Shown here piece by piece: positions 27,395 to 36,142 of a stretch of 64,000 nt of DNA. Every line of letters begins with the position of its first letter. The first letter of the stretch is position 1. The translations under genes and the position numbers were made by a program. Source of the stretch: JAKQIM01 sp964633225 (GTDB lineage Bacteria > Chloroflexota > Anaerolineae > Anaerolineales > UBA4823); contig CAZWFQ010000008.1 in the NCBI GenBank assembly GCA_964633225.1, positions 1 through 64,000 on the forward strand. Direction: 5' to 3'. The notes below the pieces were generated by a model. It did no database searches. It saw nothing but the letters and a program-made list of their open reading frames with translations, and had not been told where the DNA came from.

Positions 27395-27424
27395 GCCTCG
27401 AGATTAGAAAACAGGAGCATTCGA

Positions 27425-28441
27425 ATGGATCTTAACATTGTGTGGTTTATCCTGATTGCTGTGCTGTACACCGGCTTTTTCGTGTTGGAAGGTTTTGATT
27501 TCGGCGTTGGTATCCTGCTGCCGTTTCTGGGCAAGACCGATACGGAACGGCGAAGCATCATTAATACCATCGGCCCGCACTGGGATGGGAATGAGGTTTG
27601 GTTGGTGACGGCGGGTGGGGCAACTTTCGCCGCCTTCCCCCATTGGTATGCCACGCTTTTCAGCGGTTTTTATTTGCCGCTCTTTTTGCTTTTGATGGCG
27701 TTGATCTTACGTGGGGTGGCGTTTGAATTCCGCAGCAAAGATGAGAACCCTATCTGGAGAGCGACCTGGGATTGGGCAATTTTTACTGGCAGCTTGTTGG
27801 CCAGCATTTTGTTGGGGGTGGCATTTGCAAATTTATTGCGGGGCGTGCCCATTGATGCCAGCATGCGGTATACGGGCGGCTTTTTTAACCTGTTGAACGT
27901 GTATGCGCTGGTGGCTGGTGCTGCAACTGTGCTGGTATTCGTCTTACATGGGGCGCTGTTCTTGAGCAAGAAGACATCGGGCGCGCTGGTTGAGCGCTCT
28001 CAAAAGGTGGCGCGCCGTATCTGGCTGCCTGCTTTGCTCGTTTGGGTTGCTTTGTTGATCGGCACTTTCATTGACACCGATCTGCTCGCACATCGGGGTG
28101 TCGCAGGAAGCCTGGTGGTGATCCTGCCGCTGGTGGCGATCTTGCTTGCTGGGTACTTCATCAGGCAGCAGCGGGATGGGTGGGCTTTTGTAATGACCTG
28201 CCTGACGATTGCTTTTACGTCGATTACTTTCTTTGTGGCGCTCTTCCCGCGGGTGATGGTATCTGGTTCTGACCCGGCCTGGAGCCTGACCATATACAAC
28301 GCAGCTTCTGGTCCGTATACCCTGAATATTATGATCATTGTGGCCCTGATCTTTACGCCTCTGGTCTTGATATACCAGGGCTGGAGCTATTGGATCTTTC
28401 GCAAGCGCGTGGGCAACAATCCAAAAACCCTGACGTATTGA
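27425..28441 (+). CDS. cydB: cytochrome bd quinol oxidase subunit II
   Basis: A 338-residue membrane protein with about eight to nine helices that stabilises CydA and the heme d site. Family motifs include LEGFDFGVG near residue 22 and GPHWDGNEVWLVTAGG near 50. It starts 30 bp after cydA with a weak purine-rich leader. No CydX-like small ORF was seen next to it. Confidence 0.96.
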   Translation: MDLNIVWFILIAVLYTGFFVLEGFDFGVGILLPFLGKTDTERRSIINTIGPHWDGNEVWLVTAGGATFAAFPHWYATLFSGFYLPLFLLLMALILRGVAFEFRSKDENPIWRATWDWAIFTGSLLASILLGVAFANLLRGVPIDASMRYTGGFFNLLNVYALVAGAATVLVFVLHGALFLSKKTSGALVERSQKVARRIWLPALLVWVALLIGTFIDTDLLAHRGVAGSLVVILPLVAILLAGYFIRQQRDGWAFVMTCLTIAFTSITFFVALFPRVMVSGSDPAWSLTIYNAASGPYTLNIMIIVALIFTPLVLIYQGWSYWIFRKRVGNNPKTLTY

Positions 28442-28445
28442 CCTG

Positions 28446-31400
28446 GTGCATCAACAAAAGCTTGTCTCTGGTGTTCATGGCGCCTTGATCCGTGAAGCCC
28501 TGGCACCGAGCCGCCGCGGTAGCCTGGCGGTCTCGGTGCTGTTGGGCTTCGCGGCTGGGCTTTGTGCCATCGGCCAGGCGGTTGTGCTGAGCCGGATAGT
28601 TCATGATGTAATCCTGCCAGATGTGTCTGTGATATCCCTGGGTAGGGCATCTTCGTCATCACCTGTTCTGTATACAACCCATTTGGCCTGGCTGTTTGGA
28701 TTGGCAACCTTGCGGGCGGCATTGGTAGGTGGTTCAGAATCGGCCGCCTGCCGGTTGGCGGCAAAGGTCAAGGAAGGCTTGCGGCAGCGCTTGATGGCGA
28801 GCCTGGTGGGACGGGGGCCGGCGGCTTTGCAGACCGAGCAAACTGGCGAGCTGGTCAATACTTTTAGCGAGGGCATTGAGGGGCTAGACGCATATTATGC
28901 CCAATATTTGCCTCAATTGTTTTTCGCCCTCAGTTTGCCGCTGTTGATGGTGGCGGTCATCTTTCGTATTGACTGGGTTTCGGGGCTGATCCTGCTGTTG
29001 ACCGGGCCGTTAATTCCCCTGTTCATGATATTAATTGGCGATATGGGGGCCGCCCTGGCGAAACGCCAATGGAGTACGCTCGGCCGGATGAGCGCATTCT
29101 TCTTTGATGTGTTACAGGGCCTGGCGACGCTGAAGATGCTGGGACAAAGCAAGCATCAAGATGCGAATATCTTCCGGGCCAGCCAGCAGTACCGCCGTGC
29201 GACCATGGCAGTGATGCGAGTGACATTCCTCTCGGCGTTTGTGCTTGAGCTGCTATCAACCCTGAGCGTGGCGGTGGTGGCTGTTCAGATTGGCCTGCGC
29301 CTGCTGTATGGGCAGATGTCTTTCCAGTCAGCCTTCTTGATCTTGATCTTGGCCCCAGAATACTACCTGCCGCTGCGCTTGCTGGCCTTGCGCTTCCATG
29401 CCAGCACGGCGGGTGCGGCAGCAGGAGAGCGGGTGTTTGACCTGCTTAAGGCGGGACCTGAGTTGGGCAGCCTGGATGAAACAGCGATTGGCGTGGCCGC
29501 AGCAGGCGAGACTGCCGGGGCAGACCAGGCACCTGAAATTTGCCTGTCTGGCATAACCTTTGCTTATCCGGGCGGCCCGCCCATTCTACGTGATCTGAGC
29601 TGCTGCTTCCCGGCTGGAAAGGTCAGCGTTTTGAGCGGCCCAAGCGGGGCGGGAAAATCGACGTTGGCTGGACTGCTGCTGGGGTTCTGGAAGCTGTCGG
29701 GCTTGAACCCGGGCACAATCTTGGTTGATGGGCAACCGGTGAGCAGCCTACCATTTCCGGTGGCCTGGGTGCCGCAGCGCCCATACCTGTTCCATGCCAG
29801 CGTGGCAGACAATATTCGCCTGGGCCATCCGGGCGCATCGGACGCAGACGTGGTGCGGGCGGCTGGCCTGGCGAATGCTGATGCATTCATCCGCGCGTTA
29901 CCCAAAGGCTACCAGACCATGCTGGGAGAGCGCGGTCTGCGCCTTAGTGGCGGACAGGCGCAGCGCATTGCCCTGGCACGGGCGTTTCTTAGCCCGGCTC
30001 GCTTCCTGATCTTGGACGAGCCAGCCGCGCATCTTGATCCAGAGAGCGAACAGCAGATCAACCTTGCGATCCGTGGGCTGGCGGGGGGGCGAACTGTTTT
30101 GGTTATTACTCATCGCCCGTGGACCTTTCAGCGCTCTGCTGGGTTGGAAGATACTCAGCAGTTATTTTTAGAGGATGGCCGTGTCCGGCAGCTTTCTCCG
30201 GCTGAATGGGAGGAGGCTGCGGTTAGTGTCGCGGCTGTTCCCGGAAAATATTCCTCGCCTCCGGAGCAGGCGTTAGGGCTGCCCGAAAAGATGGCGGAGG
30301 GTGGTAGCACAAAATCCCCGCTCGTTGCCACGCGATACTTACTCTCTTTGTTGACCCCTTTCGTTTGGCCTTTGATGCTTGCCGCCCTATTGGGATTCGC
30401 TGCCATTGCCAGCGGGGCGGGCTTGATGGGCACGGCTGCATACATTTTATCTCGTGCTGCCTGGCCAGCTTCAATCGCGGATTTGCAAGTGGCGATTGTG
30501 GGGGTGCGTTTCTTTGGGTTGGGGAAGGCTGCCTTTCGATACCTGGAGCGGTTAGCGGCCCATCGGGTTACTTTGAGCGTGTTGGCAGAGCTGCGCTTGC
30601 GGATTTATCGCGCTATCGAGCCCCTGGCCCCGGCGCGCCTGGTGGGTACCTATCACACGGGTGGCCTGTTAAACCAGTTGACCAGCGACGTCAATGCGCT
30701 GGACGCCTTTTATGTGCGCGCGATTGCTCCGCCGGTGGCGGCATTATTTGTTACCGGAGCGGTGGGAGCATTTTTTGGCCATTTCGATGCCCGCTTGGCG
30801 CTTGGTATGATGGGCTTATTGGTGTGCAACGGCGTGCTGCTGCCTGGTTGGGCGTGGATTCTTTGGCGCCAAGCGGGCCCGCAGATCGTAGCAGTGCGCT
30901 CAGATCTAAAAATCAGGTTAGTTGATCTCTTGCGGGGTATGCCGGATCTATTGGTGATGGGGCAGGCTGGGTCCCAGTCTCAGCGGGTGCTTGGCCTGGC
31001 AAAAAAATTGGATCGGCTGGCACAGCAAGCCGGTCAACGGAATGCCTGGTTCAATGCAGGGAATATCTTTTTCGCTCACCTGGCGGCATGGTTTGTGCTG
31101 GTGACAGCAATTCCCCTGGCCAGCCAGTTGCAGATCAGCCCGCTGGCGGTGGGGGCATTGGCCCTGGTTGCCCTGGCTTGTTTTGATGCCACCCAGGCGC
31201 TGCCCCAGGCGGGCCAACAGCTTGCCGCTGACCAGGCTGCGGCTGGCCGATTACTGCAGGTGATGGACCAACCGCCAGCCGTCAACGATAGCCGCGGCGA
31301 GTCCGGGCAGGATATGGATGCTGGCGAGGCACATGTTCGGATTGAAGATTTGGGCTTTGCTTACCCTGAAGACGATGTGGTGGGGCCCAAGCTTGTGTTG

Positions 31401-32039
31401 GACGGGTTGAGCCTGGATCTGCGCCCAGGGAAGATGGTTGTCTTGATGGGGCGGAGTGGGGCTGGCAAATCTACGTTGATCAACCTGCTGCTGCGCTTTT
31501 GGGAGTTTGAACAGGGCTCAATCTGCTTGAACGGGCGTGACATTCGCCAGGTGCGTGCGCCAGATGTGCGGCGGCACTTTGCGGTTGTGCCTCAGCAGGT
31601 GCACTTATTTAATGCTACTTTGCGCGATAATTTGCGCCTGGCCAGGCCCGAGGCGCAAGATGCTGACTTGCAGGCCGCTTTACACCTGGCGCGTTTGGAT
31701 AGCTGGTTGAGTGCTTTGCCGGATGGCCTGGATACCTGGTTGGGTGAAGACGGTTTACGCTTGAGTGGTGGAGAACGACAGCGGCTGGCTCTGGCGCGTG
31801 CCAGTTTGCAGAGGGCTCCCTTCTTGTTACTTGATGAGCCTACCGCTCACCTGGATGCGCAAACCGCCAGGGAAGTCATGAAAAATATCGCTGGCCTGCG
31901 CACGCAGTGCGGCATTTTGCTGATTACCCACCACCTGGATCAAGAGGCGGATTTTCTGACGGAAAAAGATGATTTGATTGTTCTTGAGCAGGGCAAGCCG
32001 GTTAAGCGCGCGCCGGAGGCTTATGCAATTGACCGTTGA
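28446..32039 (+). CDS. cydDC: fused CydDC-type ABC transporter (cytochrome bd assembly)
   Basis: A single 1197-residue polypeptide with two full exporter halves. Half 1 (about 1-590) has membrane helices and an ATPase with Walker A GPSGAGKSTLAG (near 398), LSGGQAQRIALARAF and LILDEPAAHLDPE, matching CydD. Half 2 (about 620-1197) has GRSGAGKSTLI (near 1002), LSGGERQRLALARA and LLLDEPTAHLDAQ, matching CydC. In E. coli these are two proteins that export glutathione and cysteine or handle heme for bd assembly. The start is GTG 28446, four bases after cydB. The frame is uninterrupted across the junction, so the fusion is real. Confidence 0.94.
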   Translation: MHQQKLVSGVHGALIREALAPSRRGSLAVSVLLGFAAGLCAIGQAVVLSRIVHDVILPDVSVISLGRASSSSPVLYTTHLAWLFGLATLRAALVGGSESAACRLAAKVKEGLRQRLMASLVGRGPAALQTEQTGELVNTFSEGIEGLDAYYAQYLPQLFFALSLPLLMVAVIFRIDWVSGLILLLTGPLIPLFMILIGDMGAALAKRQWSTLGRMSAFFFDVLQGLATLKMLGQSKHQDANIFRASQQYRRATMAVMRVTFLSAFVLELLSTLSVAVVAVQIGLRLLYGQMSFQSAFLILILAPEYYLPLRLLALRFHASTAGAAAGERVFDLLKAGPELGSLDETAIGVAAAGETAGADQAPEICLSGITFAYPGGPPILRDLSCCFPAGKVSVLSGPSGAGKSTLAGLLLGFWKLSGLNPGTILVDGQPVSSLPFPVAWVPQRPYLFHASVADNIRLGHPGASDADVVRAAGLANADAFIRALPKGYQTMLGERGLRLSGGQAQRIALARAFLSPARFLILDEPAAHLDPESEQQINLAIRGLAGGRTVLVITHRPWTFQRSAGLEDTQQLFLEDGRVRQLSPAEWEEAAVSVAAVPGKYSSPPEQALGLPEKMAEGGSTKSPLVATRYLLSLLTPFVWPLMLAALLGFAAIASGAGLMGTAAYILSRAAWPASIADLQVAIVGVRFFGLGKAAFRYLERLAAHRVTLSVLAELRLRIYRAIEPLAPARLVGTYHTGGLLNQLTSDVNALDAFYVRAIAPPVAALFVTGAVGAFFGHFDARLALGMMGLLVCNGVLLPGWAWILWRQAGPQIVAVRSDLKIRLVDLLRGMPDLLVMGQAGSQSQRVLGLAKKLDRLAQQAGQRNAWFNAGNIFFAHLAAWFVLVTAIPLASQLQISPLAVGALALVALACFDATQALPQAGQQLAADQAAAGRLLQVMDQPPAVNDSRGESGQDMDAGEAHVRIEDLGFAYPEDDVVGPKLVLDGLSLDLRPGKMVVLMGRSGAGKSTLINLLLRFWEFEQGSICLNGRDIRQVRAPDVRRHFAVVPQQVHLFNATLRDNLRLARPEAQDADLQAALHLARLDSWLSALPDGLDTWLGEDGLRLSGGERQRLALARASLQRAPFLLLDEPTAHLDAQTAREVMKNIAGLRTQCGILLITHHLDQEADFLTEKDDLIVLEQGKPVKRAPEAYAIDR

Positions 32040-32040
32040 G

Positions 32041-33198
32041 CTAACTGGGCACCTGGCCGCACCCCAGTTTCACGGGCGTGCCGCCGTTGATCCAGGCCAG
32101 GCTGGTATCCAGGCGCAGGCCTGTGCTGCGCAGCAGGTTTGTGTCGCTGCACAAGATGGCCACCTGCCAGCCGGGGCATTTTAACCGCAGCACTTTGCCG
32201 AACTGGGCGTACAGGTTGCGTAGATCGTGGTTGGCGCTGACCCGCAAGCCATAGGGCGGGTTGGTTATCACCCAGCCCACACCGGCGGGCTCTACGGCCG
32301 AGACCGCCCGGCAAGAAAATTCAATCTCGCCGGCTACGCCGGCCCGTTCGGCATTAGCCTGGGCCATTCGGATGGCACCGGCATCGCGGTCGGAGGCGAT
32401 GAGCCTGGGTAGGTCGTCGGCCCGGTGAGACTGGCTTTCTGCCAACAGCTTTTCCCACACCTGGTTCTGAAAACCCGGCCAGTTCATGAATGCAAAATGG
32501 CGTTGTGCCCCTGGCGGGATGCCGCGCCGTAGGAGGGCAGCTTCGATGGGGATGGTGCCGGCACCGCAGAAGGGGTCGAGCAAGGGGGCCCCTGGTTCCC
32601 ATCCGCAGGCCAAGAGCATGGCGGCCGCCAGGGTTTCGCGCAGGGGGGCCTTTGCGGTAGCCAGGCGGTAGCCCCGGCGATGCAGCAGCGCACCCGAAGA
32701 GTCGATGCTCAGGCTGCATTCGTCGTTTACCAGGCGGGCGAGAATGATCTGTGTCTCAGTCTCTTCATCAAATTTCAGCAGTTCGGGTGGCTTCCCCAGC
32801 CGGTCGCCAATGGCTTTGACCAGCTCGCGCGCCACTGCTCCTGAGTGGTAGAGGCGCGATTTATGGCAGGTGACGCGCAGGGCCACGGGCTGGCCCGATG
32901 AGAGAAAACGTTCCCAGGGCAAGATATTGGCTTTCCGGCGCAGTTCAGAAAAGGCTGCGGCGTGGAATTGTGCGAAGCGTACCAGCACCCGGCTGGCGGT
33001 GCGCAGATGGAGATTAGCGCGGTAGACAGCCTCCAGCCCGCCGTAGAACTCCACGCCGCCAGAGTCTTCCTCGGGCGTGTTTGTCGAAGCTTGTGAGGGC
33101 AAAAGGGCTGCGGGGGGCAGCAATGCACTTAATTCCTGGCGTGTAAAGGGCTCGATGCTTGGGGCGCATACCGCAAAGAGCTTCTCTGGTTTAGTCAT
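32041..33198 (-). CDS. THUMP-domain RNA methyltransferase (RlmL/YpsC-like)
   Basis: A 385-residue class I methyltransferase for 23S rRNA guanine N2 or a similar base. The N-terminal part (about 60-170) is the THUMP/ferredoxin-like RNA-binding region; then LLDPFCGAGTIPIEAAL (SAM motif I) and WVITNPPYGLRV (NPPY catalytic motif). The second methyltransferase of the long RlmKL is absent, so this resembles the short YpsC type. The ATG at 33198 overlaps the ygiQ stop by 8 bp; a 28-residue in-frame extension lacks family sequence. It converges on cydDC with one base between stops. Confidence 0.9.
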   Translation of the reverse strand: MTKPEKLFAVCAPSIEPFTRQELSALLPPAALLPSQASTNTPEEDSGGVEFYGGLEAVYRANLHLRTASRVLVRFAQFHAAAFSELRRKANILPWERFLSSGQPVALRVTCHKSRLYHSGAVARELVKAIGDRLGKPPELLKFDEETETQIILARLVNDECSLSIDSSGALLHRRGYRLATAKAPLRETLAAAMLLACGWEPGAPLLDPFCGAGTIPIEAALLRRGIPPGAQRHFAFMNWPGFQNQVWEKLLAESQSHRADDLPRLIASDRDAGAIRMAQANAERAGVAGEIEFSCRAVSAVEPAGVGWVITNPPYGLRVSANHDLRNLYAQFGKVLRLKCPGWQVAILCSDTNLLRSTGLRLDTSLAWINGGTPVKLGCGQVPS

Positions 33199-34927
33199 GA
33201 CGCGGTTTTCCTGGCCCTTCATGATCTTGCTTATGGACAACAATATCTTTCTGTCGCTCTTTGCGGCGCAGGTCTTTTTCAACGAAAATGGGCCGGTGCG
33301 TGAAGGGGTCCATCTCGGTGTAGTACATCAAGGCCGAATAGGTGGAGGGGGTGGGGGTGAAAACCTGCACCTGTTCGGGGTTGAGCTTGAGCGTTTTGCT
33401 CACAAAGCGCTTTAACTGACGCATATCCTGTTCTGTGCAGCCAGGGTGGGCGGCAATCATGTAGTAGGTAAGAAATTGTTTCTTGCCTGCCTGGCGGGAC
33501 ATCTCATCGAAGGCATCCTTGAATGCCATCAGCGTGTACTTGCCCGGCTTGCCCATCTTCGCCAGCACAGAATCTTCTGTGTGTTCTGGCGCCACCTTCA
33601 ACTGCCCAGAAACATGGTGCTCAACAATTTCTGCCAGGTACTGCCGCCCGGCAGCCTGGTCTTGCAGCAGCATGTCGTAGCGCAGGCCCGAAGCGATAAA
33701 AACCTTTTTTATACCTTTGATGCGGCGGATGCGCCGCAGCAGCTCAATCTGTGGACGGTGGTTGACCTTTAACAGCGGGCAAACTTCAGGATACAGGCAG
33801 CGTTTGTGCGTACAGCTTCCGCTTTTTAGTTTTTTCTGGCATTCAAAGCCGTACATGTTGGCCGTGGGCCCGCCCAGGTCGTGAATGTAACCTTTGAAAT
33901 CGGTATATTCGGTTAATCGCTGCGCTTCTAATAAGATCGATTCTTCACTGCGCCAGCGCACTGTGCGGCCCTCGTGCACGGCGATGGCGCAAAAATTACA
34001 TTCGCCGTAGCAGCCGCGGTGGGTGGGAATGGAAAACTTGATCGTTTCCAGGGCCTTGGCTGGCCCTTGTTTTTCGTAATAGGGGTGCTGCGCGCGTTCA
34101 TAATCCAGCTGATACACCGCATCTAGCTCTGCCTGGGTCTGGTAGACGGCTGGGGGATTCTGCACCAGATAACGGGCGGCGTGCTGTTGGTAAAGCCCTT
34201 TGGCAGTGAGCGGGTCATTGTTCTGGTAAAAAACGTGGAACATGTCGATGAAGGCGCTCTTATCCTGGCTGACCATTTCAAATGAGGGTAGTTCCAGGTA
34301 GGTATCCTTCAGCGCAGCCACCTCAGCAGCAGGGGCGAGATAGCACAAGCCGCGGATGGAGCGTCCATTGCCTCCGGCGTTCAGTGCGGCGGCCAGCTCC
34401 AGCACCGTTTTCTCTGCCATGCCGTATACCAGGTAATCGGCCTTGGCATCCAGCAGCACTGAGCCACGCACCCGATCGGTCCAGTAATCGTAATGTGCCA
34501 CCCGCCGCAGGCTGGCCTCAATACCGCCCAACACGATGGGGCAGGTGGGCTTGAAGAAACGTCGGATGAGGTTGGTGTAGACAATGGTGGCCCGGTCGGG
34601 GCGGCGGTCATTGACCCCGCCGGGCGTATAGTCATCACTTCGCCGGTGTTTCTTCAGGGCGGTGTAGTTGGCTACCATCGAGTCGACGCATCCGGCTGAC
34701 ACTCCCCAGAACAGGCGCGGCTGGCCCAGGCGGGTAATATCTTCTGCGGTTTGAACCTGCGGTTGGGCAATGATGCCCACGCGATAACCGGCCTGCACCA
34801 GCAGCTTTCCAATCACGGCACTGCCGATGTAGGGGCTGTCGATATAGCTGTCGCCGCTGACCAGGATGACGTCGAGCGCATCCCAGCCTAACTGCTTCAT
34901 TTCTGAACGCGTGGTGGGAAGAAACAT
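33191..34927 (-). CDS. ygiQ: YgiQ family radical SAM protein
   Basis: A 578-residue member of the UPF0313/YgiQ family. The N-terminal DUF-type segment (MFLPTTRSEMKQLGWD, DSYIDSPYIG) is diagnostic, and the radical SAM cluster motif CYGECNFC sits near residue 300. A second cysteine group, GSCTHKRCLYPEVC, lies near residue 380. The molecular reaction of YgiQ is unknown. It shares an 8-bp overlap with the RNA methyltransferase gene. No terminator was found downstream. Confidence 0.93.
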   Translation of the reverse strand: MFLPTTRSEMKQLGWDALDVILVSGDSYIDSPYIGSAVIGKLLVQAGYRVGIIAQPQVQTAEDITRLGQPRLFWGVSAGCVDSMVANYTALKKHRRSDDYTPGGVNDRRPDRATIVYTNLIRRFFKPTCPIVLGGIEASLRRVAHYDYWTDRVRGSVLLDAKADYLVYGMAEKTVLELAAALNAGGNGRSIRGLCYLAPAAEVAALKDTYLELPSFEMVSQDKSAFIDMFHVFYQNNDPLTAKGLYQQHAARYLVQNPPAVYQTQAELDAVYQLDYERAQHPYYEKQGPAKALETIKFSIPTHRGCYGECNFCAIAVHEGRTVRWRSEESILLEAQRLTEYTDFKGYIHDLGGPTANMYGFECQKKLKSGSCTHKRCLYPEVCPLLKVNHRPQIELLRRIRRIKGIKKVFIASGLRYDMLLQDQAAGRQYLAEIVEHHVSGQLKVAPEHTEDSVLAKMGKPGKYTLMAFKDAFDEMSRQAGKKQFLTYYMIAAHPGCTEQDMRQLKRFVSKTLKLNPEQVQVFTPTPSTYSALMYYTEMDPFTHRPIFVEKDLRRKERQKDIVVHKQDHEGPGKPRHD

Positions 34928-35433
34928 ACCTTTATTTTATCTTAATAACACAGTTGATGTTCGGCAGGTTGGTAGCGCGCTTCCATAGGCAAAATAGAAC
35001 GAGCAGTTTGGTGGAGCCAGGATAAGCATTCTGCAAGCGGTGTTGGGGTATTAGCCTTGAGATGCGCATCTAGCGGGTCAAAGTGGAAGCTATGACAGGG
35101 GCAGAACGGTGTGCGAGCCTGGCGGGTGGGCTGAGGCGGGGCCGAGGTCGAACTGCGTGACAGGCGGCGGCGAAGCTTGGTAGCCCAAAAATCGCAGAAG
35201 GCGCCCAGCCCAAGCACTCCGCTGGCGGTAAAGCGTTTGCACCGAGATGGCGGCTTCGGCTGGCGTAGGGATGTAATAGAACATTTTGAGCGCGCCGCTT
35301 TTTTTTTGCAAGTTTTACCTGAGGGAATATGATGGGTTTTGGTTATCAACTATTTCTATAGTCAGCTATTCAAAAAAATAAAGCATGTTATGACAATCTA
35401 CATCTTACGTGCTTGATTCAAAACACCTATACT
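34928..35433. other. intergenic region with a possible decayed minus-strand ORF
   Basis: About 500 bp between divergent ygiQ and the ArsR gene. On the minus strand, one frame (from 35311 or an ATG at 35284) reads MFYYIPTPAEAAIS and another frame (ending 34942) reads PFCPCHSFHFDPLDA; joining them would need a frameshift near 35170. Neither half has a ribosome site or a family I recognise. The 35,340-35,430 part is AT-rich and probably carries the promoter region of the sulfur operon. I see no RNA gene here. Confidence 0.35.
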
Positions 35434-35449
35434 TCAAGCAATTGCTTGA
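35434..35449. promoter_or_regulatory. perfect 16-bp palindrome, candidate ArsR-family operator
   Basis: TCAAGCAATTGCTTGA is fully self-complementary and lies 35 bp before the ArsR gene start, right after a TATACT (35428-35433) that could be a -10 box. A related half-site, GCTTGATT, recurs at 35411-35418. The placement fits autoregulation by the dimeric repressor encoded next to it. Confidence 0.6.
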
Positions 35450-35483
35450 TTAAGCGAATCGTTGAATCTGTCTGGCTGATACA

Positions 35484-35780
35484 ATGGACACAGTGACGCT
35501 AGAGATGGCTGAAAAACAGGCTGCCCTGTACAGGGTTATGGGGAATGGACGTAGGCTGCTGATCCTCTGGATGCTTTCTAAAGAGGAACTGTCTGTAAAC
35601 GAGATCGCGGCCCGAGTCGGCAGTACTCTGCAAAATGTTTCTCAACACTTGAACTTGCTTAAGAAGGCTGGTGTTGTGTATACGCGCCGCGATGGGCAAA
35701 TGATTTTCTACCAGGCTGCTGATCATGAATGTGTGAAACAGTGCCTTGCCATACTGCGGGCAACTGGCACTTTTGAATAA
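35484..35780 (+). CDS. ArsR/SmtB-family winged-helix regulator
   Basis: A 98-residue repressor with the usual ArsR order: KQAALYRVMGNGRRLLILWML, then the recognition region ELSVNEIAARVGSTLQNVSQHLNLLKKAGVV and the wing YTRRDGQMIFY. Cysteines occur only near the C-terminus (about residues 83 and 87), none in the recognition helix CxC position of classical metal sensors. It could instead sense persulfide or sulfite, as BigR/SqrR relatives do, though those use a different cysteine pair. No strong ribosome site precedes the ATG; an alternative start is Met8. It heads the sulfur operon. Confidence 0.9.
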   Translation: MDTVTLEMAEKQAALYRVMGNGRRLLILWMLSKEELSVNEIAARVGSTLQNVSQHLNLLKKAGVVYTRRDGQMIFYQAADHECVKQCLAILRATGTFE

Positions 35781-35819
35781 CCTATCAAACTCACCCCCAC
35801 AAGTTAAGGAGAAATGACG

Positions 35820-36071
35820 ATGACTACTGATTTGAATACCACCCAAGCCGCTAAGGTTGTCGATGCGCGTGCCATGTCTTGCCCGGGGCCTCTGCTTGAG
35901 GCCAAGAAAAGTATTGCCGCGGTTAAGGTTGGCGAAGTGCTTGAGATCTGGTCTGGCGACTCGAATACCAAGAGTGATATGCCGCGCTGGTGCGAAAAGG
36001 TTGGGCACGAATTCTTGGGTTCTCTGCCTGGCGAAGGCTACGAGCGGCTCTTCATCCGCCGCAAGAAATAG
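35820..36071 (+). CDS. TusA/SirA-family sulfur carrier protein (first copy)
   Basis: An 83-residue TusA-like protein with the CPGP active motif at Cys21 (SCPGPLLEAKK), the site that carries a persulfide. A second cysteine occurs at RWCEKVG. ATG 35820 has AAGGAG eight bases upstream; the in-frame ATG at 35814 is too close to it. The RxxSCPGPLLEAKK form is typical of TusA proteins found next to Hdr-like and DsrE genes. It would hand sulfane sulfur to or from the Hdr-like proteins downstream. Confidence 0.9.
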   Translation: MTTDLNTTQAAKVVDARAMSCPGPLLEAKKSIAAVKVGEVLEIWSGDSNTKSDMPRWCEKVGHEFLGSLPGEGYERLFIRRKK

Positions 36072-36081
36072 AACGGTAAGA

Positions 36082-36120
36082 GGGTAATTTGCCTGCATTT
36101 CTGATGCAGGCAAATTACCC
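36082..36120 (+). promoter_or_regulatory. 17-bp perfect hairpin between tusA-like and mvhD-like genes
   Basis: Arms 36082-36098 and 36104-36120 are exact complements around a 5-nt loop, starting 10 bp after the TusA stop. No T-run follows, so it is more likely an RNA stabiliser or attenuator than a full terminator. It could keep the small carrier protein more abundant than the large enzymes downstream. Confidence 0.65.
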
Positions 36121-36142
36121 CTTCCGGATAGGAATCCTGAAC

